From the NCBI GenBank assembly GCA_021203915.1, contig JAJQAI010000038.1:1-10429 (forward strand): a stretch of 10,429 nt of DNA. Reading direction: 5' to 3'. The notes beneath the pieces were generated by a model that had not been told where the DNA came from, searched no databases, and was given only the letters and a program-made list of their open reading frames with translations. The stretch is from Prevotella sp. Its GTDB lineage: Bacteria; Bacteroidota; Bacteroidia; Bacteroidales; Bacteroidaceae. Numbering within the stretch: position 1 is the stretch's first letter; every line of letters starts with the position of its first letter. Shown here piece after piece: positions 7,443 to 10,429 of the stretch. A program made the translations under genes and the position numbers.

Positions 7443-7850
7443 TTAGCAACAAGGAGGCGCTCTTAGCCCAAACAAACTCCCCGAATATTTAGAAAGGAAT
7501 GTTTTTCTATATGGGGGGCTCTTAAGAAAAAGATGAAAACCACTTTTAAGTATTTTAGGGGGAGTTTGAGGTTGTGTGGCTATCTTTTTTTTACCATCTT
7601 CTTTTACAGAAGAGGGTGTATTACTATGTTCAATAAAGATAAATGATGCTGAGTCATTAATTTGAGAAACATGAAATCCTTTAGGACTATTTATATTATG
7701 ACTGTGGTATAGGATTCTTACTAAATCAGTATCAAGCTTCCCAACAATATTGACTAAAAACTTATTATGATGGTGATGAGGAATTAAGGCATGCGCCAAA
7801 ACAACGATGCCAGCAAGTATGATAAATAATATAGGACATTTGCGCTTCAT
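7443..7850 (-). CDS. small exported or membrane-anchored histidine-rich protein (PHHHH type)
   Basis: I recognise the type but not a proven function. Small Bacteroidales proteins with one N-terminal hydrophobic segment ending in PHHHH (I believe the DUF6769 group) often lie beside metal-efflux genes. From ATG 7850 it is 135 aa. It starts with a basic MKRK and has a hydrophobic stretch at about 6-20. An AHA at 19-21 could be a signal-peptidase site, then PHHHH at 24-28. Further histidines occur (HSH at 49-51, H60, H75, H106) and the C-terminus ends PPCC. Exported, the His cluster would sit at or near the mature N-terminus on the periplasmic side. An in-frame ATG at 7862 is possible, but MKRK is the typical start and an AGG six bases before ATG 7850 could act as ribosome-binding site. 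Position upstream of a P1B ATPase suggests metal binding or buffering (inference). The C-terminal half is Lys/Pro/Ser-rich and probably disordered. Confidence 0.7.
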   Translation of the reverse strand: MKRKCPILFIILAGIVVLAHALIPHHHHNKFLVNIVGKLDTDLVRILYHSHNINSPKGFHVSQINDSASFIFIEHSNTPSSVKEDGKKKIATQPQTPPKILKSGFHLFLKSPPYRKTFLSKYSGSLFGLRAPPCC

Positions 7851-7905
7851 TGTAATCCTCATTCAAAATCTATCCTAACTGTCCCTAAAGAAGCAGTACT
7901 ACTTG

Positions 7906-7913
7906 CAAAAATA
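7906..7913 (-). promoter_or_regulatory. putative -7 promoter box of the histidine-rich gene
   Basis: On the minus strand this reads TATTTTTG, matching TAnnTTTG. It ends 55 bases before ATG 7850, the same spacing as at mnmA. No -33 TTG is recognisable, and the octamer is AT-rich, so a chance match is possible. Confidence 0.4.
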
Positions 7914-8010
7914 ATAAATTCTAGATTAATGAGAAAACTATTTTGATTTAGAAATTTTCATACCCTCTTTAATTCACTTCTTATGCCGAGAGTAGTAACA
8001 ACGTATTTTA

Positions 8011-8031
8011 AGTTCCAATAAAGTTAGAACT
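8011..8031 (-). terminator. possible 3' hairpin after the HicB-like gene
   Basis: On the minus strand, AGTTCTAA and TTGGAACT form an 8-base-pair stem (one G-T wobble) around a five-base CTTTA loop, 14 bases past the stop codon of the HicB-like gene. The position suits a terminator or a 3'-end stabilising hairpin. No T-run follows, so it is not a canonical intrinsic terminator. Confidence 0.35.
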
Positions 8032-8045
8032 GCTCTTATGTTATA

Positions 8046-8444
8046 TTAGACAATTTCTTCACGTGGGTAGAGTTTTTCTGACATAACTAGTTTTCCATAC
8101 GCTCTGCGTCCACTTAAAAGTTTTTTCATCCCCTCATTATTTTTAAGGAGATAGTCAAAGGATGGTGGTGTGATAGTTGACTTCTTCAACTTCCATCCAT
8201 GCTCCATAAGGTCATCCACTAGTGTGCCATGCTGAATACACCAATCTATGTGTATGCGGAAGCGCTCGCGAAAATTCGCAACAGCATCGATAAAGTCCTT
8301 TCCAGATGTAGAAATATCTAGTGACGGACAATAGGCGATATATACGTGTCGCTCTTTAAACACATAGAAGTCTAACGAGAAACGATACCTTAAAAGGTCA
8401 AGGCACTTCGCTTCGGCTTCAAATCTTGCTTCCTTACTATTCAT
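8046..8444 (-). CDS. orphan HicB-like protein
   Basis: The central part of this 132-residue protein fits the HicB antitoxin-type fold, a partly degraded RNase H-like or dsRBD-like domain. VYIAYCPSLDISTSGKD (34-50) corresponds to the typical yvAycPeLdi.s.G segment. It is followed by the helix FIDAVANFRERFRIHIDWCI (51-70) and GTLVDDLMEHGW (73-84). In HicAB systems HicB neutralises the HicA mRNA interferase and often carries a C-terminal DNA-binding domain. Here the C-terminal 45 residues are basic (KKLLSGRRAYGK, 107-118), but I see no clear helix-turn-helix or ribbon-helix-helix. No HicA-sized reading frame exists on either side: the flanking gaps are 195 and 72 bases. It is therefore an orphan whose function is unknown; DNA or RNA binding is only a guess from the fold and charge. 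The start is ATG 8444, with no strong Shine-Dalgarno. Confidence 0.75.
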   Translation of the reverse strand: MNSKEARFEAEAKCLDLLRYRFSLDFYVFKERHVYIAYCPSLDISTSGKDFIDAVANFRERFRIHIDWCIQHGTLVDDLMEHGWKLKKSTITPPSFDYLLKNNEGMKKLLSGRRAYGKLVMSEKLYPREEIV

Positions 8445-8462
8445 TATTGTTGTTTTTCATTG

Positions 8463-8470
8463 TAAAGTTA
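8463..8470 (-). promoter_or_regulatory. weak candidate -7 box for the HicB-like gene
   Basis: On the minus strand this reads TAACTTTA, seven of eight against the TAACTTTG octamer found before mnmA and ilvD; the final G is replaced. It ends 18 bases before the start codon. It would allow transcription separate from the glycosyltransferase cluster upstream, but the 72-base gap could equally be read through. Confidence 0.25.
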
Positions 8471-8516
8471 CTCTTATTTCTCTTAATAACTTTATTTTTC
8501 TTTTAAGTTTGAATCT

Positions 8517-9143
8517 TTATTCCCCTTTCCTAAAAATCAATACTAAATTCCTAATGTATGCTACCATACCAAAGGATTGGCCTACAATAAGTACTGGGTC
8601 AAGGCGAATAATACCATAAGAAACTATTGCAAGCGAACCAGTAAGGCTGATAAGCCAAAATCCCGCAGGAAGAGTTGATTCTCCTTTTTTCCTAGAGTAT
8701 AACCACTGATAAATAAAACGTAAGGTAAATAGAATCTGTCCTAAAGAGCCATATATTAAAAGCCAAAGCGGAACATCCTTATTATGTAGGAAACGAGCAA
8801 TAAACTCTCCGGCATTGTTGGCTACAAAACAAATCGCAACCACGGGGGTTAGCAAAAGAATGTAACGAAACGCTATAGGAATATTTTTCCATACACCTTT
8901 GATGTTAAGATTCCAAAGGTAGATGTAGTAAGATATTAGTTGTCCTAGTACAATTGCAAAATCGTTACGTAACCATCCATATATAAAAAAAAGATAAGCT
9001 CCAGCAAGGCTAAACACCCAAAACAGCGAGGGTGAAAGCACTCTTTTTGCCTTCTCAGATTGTATCCATTGCACAAGGATGCGTGCTGCGAAAAAAATCT
9101 GAGCCAAAAAACCAATAGCAAATATATAAATGGAGCTGCTCAT
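8517..9143 (-). CDS. tandem lipid-A-biosynthesis-N-domain (LAB_N) membrane protein
   Basis: This 208-residue polytopic membrane protein is built from two copies of the LAB_N module, otherwise known as the N-terminal domain of some lipid-A-disaccharide synthases. Copy 1 (about 11-79) and copy 2 (about 132-200) align with a constant offset of 121 residues. Shared positions include Q15/Q136, R21/R142, QW 25-26/146-147, FW 41-42/162-163, G48/G169, YG 55-56/176-177, R59/R180, D61/D182, GQ 67-68/188-189, Y75/Y196 and N78/N199. Each copy has about three helices and an extra hydrophobic helix (about 93-109) joins them: a 3+1+3 layout like SWEET transporters. No LpxB catalytic domain is present. It starts 10 bases after the GT2 stop and is the last gene of the glycosyltransferase run. 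Its role is unproven; context favours handling or flipping a polyprenyl-linked sugar across the inner membrane (inference). Confidence 0.85.
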   Translation of the reverse strand: MSSSIYIFAIGFLAQIFFAARILVQWIQSEKAKRVLSPSLFWVFSLAGAYLFFIYGWLRNDFAIVLGQLISYYIYLWNLNIKGVWKNIPIAFRYILLLTPVVAICFVANNAGEFIARFLHNKDVPLWLLIYGSLGQILFTLRFIYQWLYSRKKGESTLPAGFWLISLTGSLAIVSYGIIRLDPVLIVGQSFGMVAYIRNLVLIFRKGE

Positions 9144-9153
9144 GTAATGATTC

Positions 9154-9915
9154 TTACTTTAAGTTGTCTTTTGCTATATGGTAAAGGATATAGCGTTTTT
9201 TCATCCAACGATATGCAAAGCAATCTAAAAATGGATCTTTAAGCCTATTCCATAGATGATACTTAGATACGCCTGCAGTGCGAGGGAAATGACGAACTGG
9301 CACTTGTTTTACTTGGCACTTCTCTAAAAGAAATAGGGCAGGCAAAAAGCGATGCATACCTGTAAAGAATGGTATTCTTTTAGCAATATCGGTGTGCATT
9401 ACCTTTAGTGGGCAACCTGTATCTTGGGCATCATCATGGGTCATCATTCTCCGGAAATTATTAGCAATCTTTGATTGAGTCTTTTTGAACCATGTATCTT
9501 TACGATTAGCCCTTATTCCCATTACTAGTTCATAGTCCTTGATATCTTTAAGAAGAAGGTTAAAATCTTCTGGAGCGGTTTGAAGATCTGCATCCATATA
9601 ACCTACATATAAAGAATGGGTATAGTCAATACCGGCTTTAAGCGCAGTAGAGAGTCCACCGTTTTTCTCAAGCGAGATATAATAAAAAGCCTCATTCCGA
9701 GCGCATATTTCCTCTATTAGCTCTAGGCTCTTATCCTTTGAGCCATCATTAACGAAAACGACACAAGTAGAAAGAAGAGCCGTTGGTAAATATAGGCTTA
9801 ACCTTTTTTCTAAAGCCATAATATTATCTTCCTCGTTGTAAACGGGAACGATAATAGTAAATTCATAGTTGCTAGTCTTATTCATGGTGTCTTTTGTGGT
9901 GTTATTTTGAATCAT
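9154..9915 (-). CDS. GT2 family glycosyltransferase, DPM1/ArnC-like
   Basis: This GT-A fold inverting glycosyltransferase probably transfers a sugar from a nucleotide donor to a polyprenyl phosphate on the cytoplasmic face of the inner membrane. Motifs in the 253 residues are VPVYNEE (23-29), VNDGS (55-59) for nucleotide binding, EKNGGLSTALKAG (83-95), and the metal-binding DAD in MDADLQ (107-112). Then come DTGCPLK (165-171), MHRFLP (187-192) and HFPRTAGVSKY (209-219). The last pieces correspond to the conserved R/H-rich and G.SKY elements of the DPM1/ArnC group. There is no C-terminal pair of transmembrane helices, unlike GtrB or ArnC, so it resembles the soluble DPM1 type held at the membrane by a basic C-terminus. 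ATG 9915 overlaps the TGA of the upstream gene as ATGA, indicating translational coupling; a second methionine at residue 11 is an alternative start. The sugar cannot be told from sequence. Confidence 0.9.
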   Translation of the reverse strand: MIQNNTTKDTMNKTSNYEFTIIVPVYNEEDNIMALEKRLSLYLPTALLSTCVVFVNDGSKDKSLELIEEICARNEAFYYISLEKNGGLSTALKAGIDYTHSLYVGYMDADLQTAPEDFNLLLKDIKDYELVMGIRANRKDTWFKKTQSKIANNFRRMMTHDDAQDTGCPLKVMHTDIAKRIPFFTGMHRFLPALFLLEKCQVKQVPVRHFPRTAGVSKYHLWNRLKDPFLDCFAYRWMKKRYILYHIAKDNLK

Positions 9916-10429
9916 TTTTTTTGTGGCTCTATGGGCCTAAGAAGCGTTACGTAGTAAAAGAAATCTTCACTATAATGAGAGTTTGTCTTTGGTCTTCTAT
10001 TATCATCATAAAAGTCTATGGTCTTAATACTAACTTTATCTAAGAGGCTAGGAGGTAAAACCTCTTTAACTTTTTTATGTGTAAGTAAAGCGCAAGGTAA
10101 CTTTTTTGAAATAGAATCTATACTAAGGGGTAGAATATTTCTATGTGCCGCATATACCAATTCAATACGTAATGGCTCTGAATCAATATGATAAAAAGGA
10201 ACGTTATCTAGTTCCCTTATTTCTCTAACTTTGGAGATGCTCTTCATTTCGGGATTATTAATAATGTTTCTAAGCCCAGGCATAATAAAGCATTCGGCTA
10301 CAAGGAAAACAACCACGATACCAACTAGTAGTTTTAAGGGCTTTAGCTTTACTATTGAATAGATTAAATATAAAGCTATTACTAAAATAAATATTGTAAA
10401 GACTATCCAAAGCTCTGGGGATATATAAC
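9912..10429 (-). CDS. GT39/ArnT-like membrane glycosyltransferase, C-terminal part (5' end outside window)
   Basis: The reading frame is open from the TGA at 9912-9914 to the window edge with no stop, about 171 visible codons, so the protein begins outside. An in-frame GTG at 10316 is internal and not the true start. The visible part has two hydrophobic helices (roughly 10405-10345 and 10338-10280). A soluble tail of about 115 residues follows, containing VPFYHIDSEPLRIELVYAAHRN and ending in charged LLRPIEPQKK. This layout matches the C-terminus of ArnT/GT39-type GT-C enzymes, which use a polyprenyl-phosphate sugar to modify lipid A or other envelope acceptors on the periplasmic side. The catalytic N-terminal loop is not visible, so the assignment rests on tail layout and on the coupled GT2 and LAB_N neighbours. 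Other GT-C enzymes, such as protein O-mannosyltransferase-like ones, cannot be excluded. Confidence 0.7.
   Translation of the reverse strand, partial: YISPELWIVFTIFILVIALYLIYSIVKLKPLKLLVGIVVVFLVAECFIMPGLRNIINNPEMKSISKVREIRELDNVPFYHIDSEPLRIELVYAAHRNILPLSIDSISKKLPCALLTHKKVKEVLPPSLLDKVSIKTIDFYDDNRRPKTNSHYSEDFFYYVTLLRPIEPQKK

Noticed and set aside
7863..8045. A HicA toxin gene or small RNA gene in the gap beside the HicB-like gene
   Set aside because: No reading frame of HicA size fits on either strand here or at 8445-8516, and apart from the hairpin at 8011-8031 I see no structured element.
9060..9242. A 60-codon plus-strand frame across the LAB_N start and GT2 end
   Set aside because: It overlaps two well-supported minus-strand genes and has no recognisable features.

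Overview
The window is AT-rich bacterial DNA, most likely from a member of the Bacteroidota and probably the order Bacteroidales. The best DNA evidence is a set of upstream boxes fitting the Bacteroidota -7 promoter consensus TAnnTTTG, each a few tens of bases before a start codon, while Shine-Dalgarno sequences are mostly absent. The proteins agree: a Bacteroidales-style MnmA, an ilvD-ilvB-ilvN cluster, a small PHHHH protein, and a GT39/GT2/lipid-A-N-domain trio. I cannot name the genus.

Plus strand, 1-5458. mnmA (tRNA 2-thiolation) comes first with its own promoter box inside a palindrome. After a 155-base gap follows the branched-chain amino acid cluster ilvD, ilvB, ilvN. IlvB plus IlvN make acetolactate or acetohydroxybutyrate, and IlvD dehydrates the later dihydroxy-acids. 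The intermediate step (ilvC, ketol-acid reductoisomerase) is not in the window, because the next gene is convergent and starts 13 bases after ilvN.

Minus strand, 5472-7850. A CPC-type heavy-metal P-type ATPase without an N-terminal metal-binding domain lies downstream of a small exported or membrane-anchored histidine-rich protein. Between them, a 32-base near-perfect inverted repeat contains the ATPase promoter box and looks like an operator. Together this suggests a small metal-efflux module. The metal is unknown.

Minus strand, 8046-8444: an orphan HicB-like protein with no HicA toxin gene beside it, followed by a possible 3' hairpin.

Minus strand, 8517-10429: a tight cluster of three. 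These are the C-terminal part of a GT39/ArnT-like integral-membrane glycosyltransferase (cut by the window edge), a DPM1/ArnC-like GT2 glycosyltransferase overlapping it by four bases, and a 208-residue membrane protein made of two tandem lipid-A-N-type repeats. A coherent reading is that GT2 loads a sugar on a polyprenyl phosphate, a membrane protein moves it across the inner membrane, and the GT39 enzyme transfers it to an envelope glycolipid. The internal duplication with a linker helix (3+1+3, as in SWEET transporters) makes the third protein an attractive flippase candidate. No mobile element, CRISPR array, tRNA or rRNA is visible, and no gene-free stretch exceeds 300 bases.
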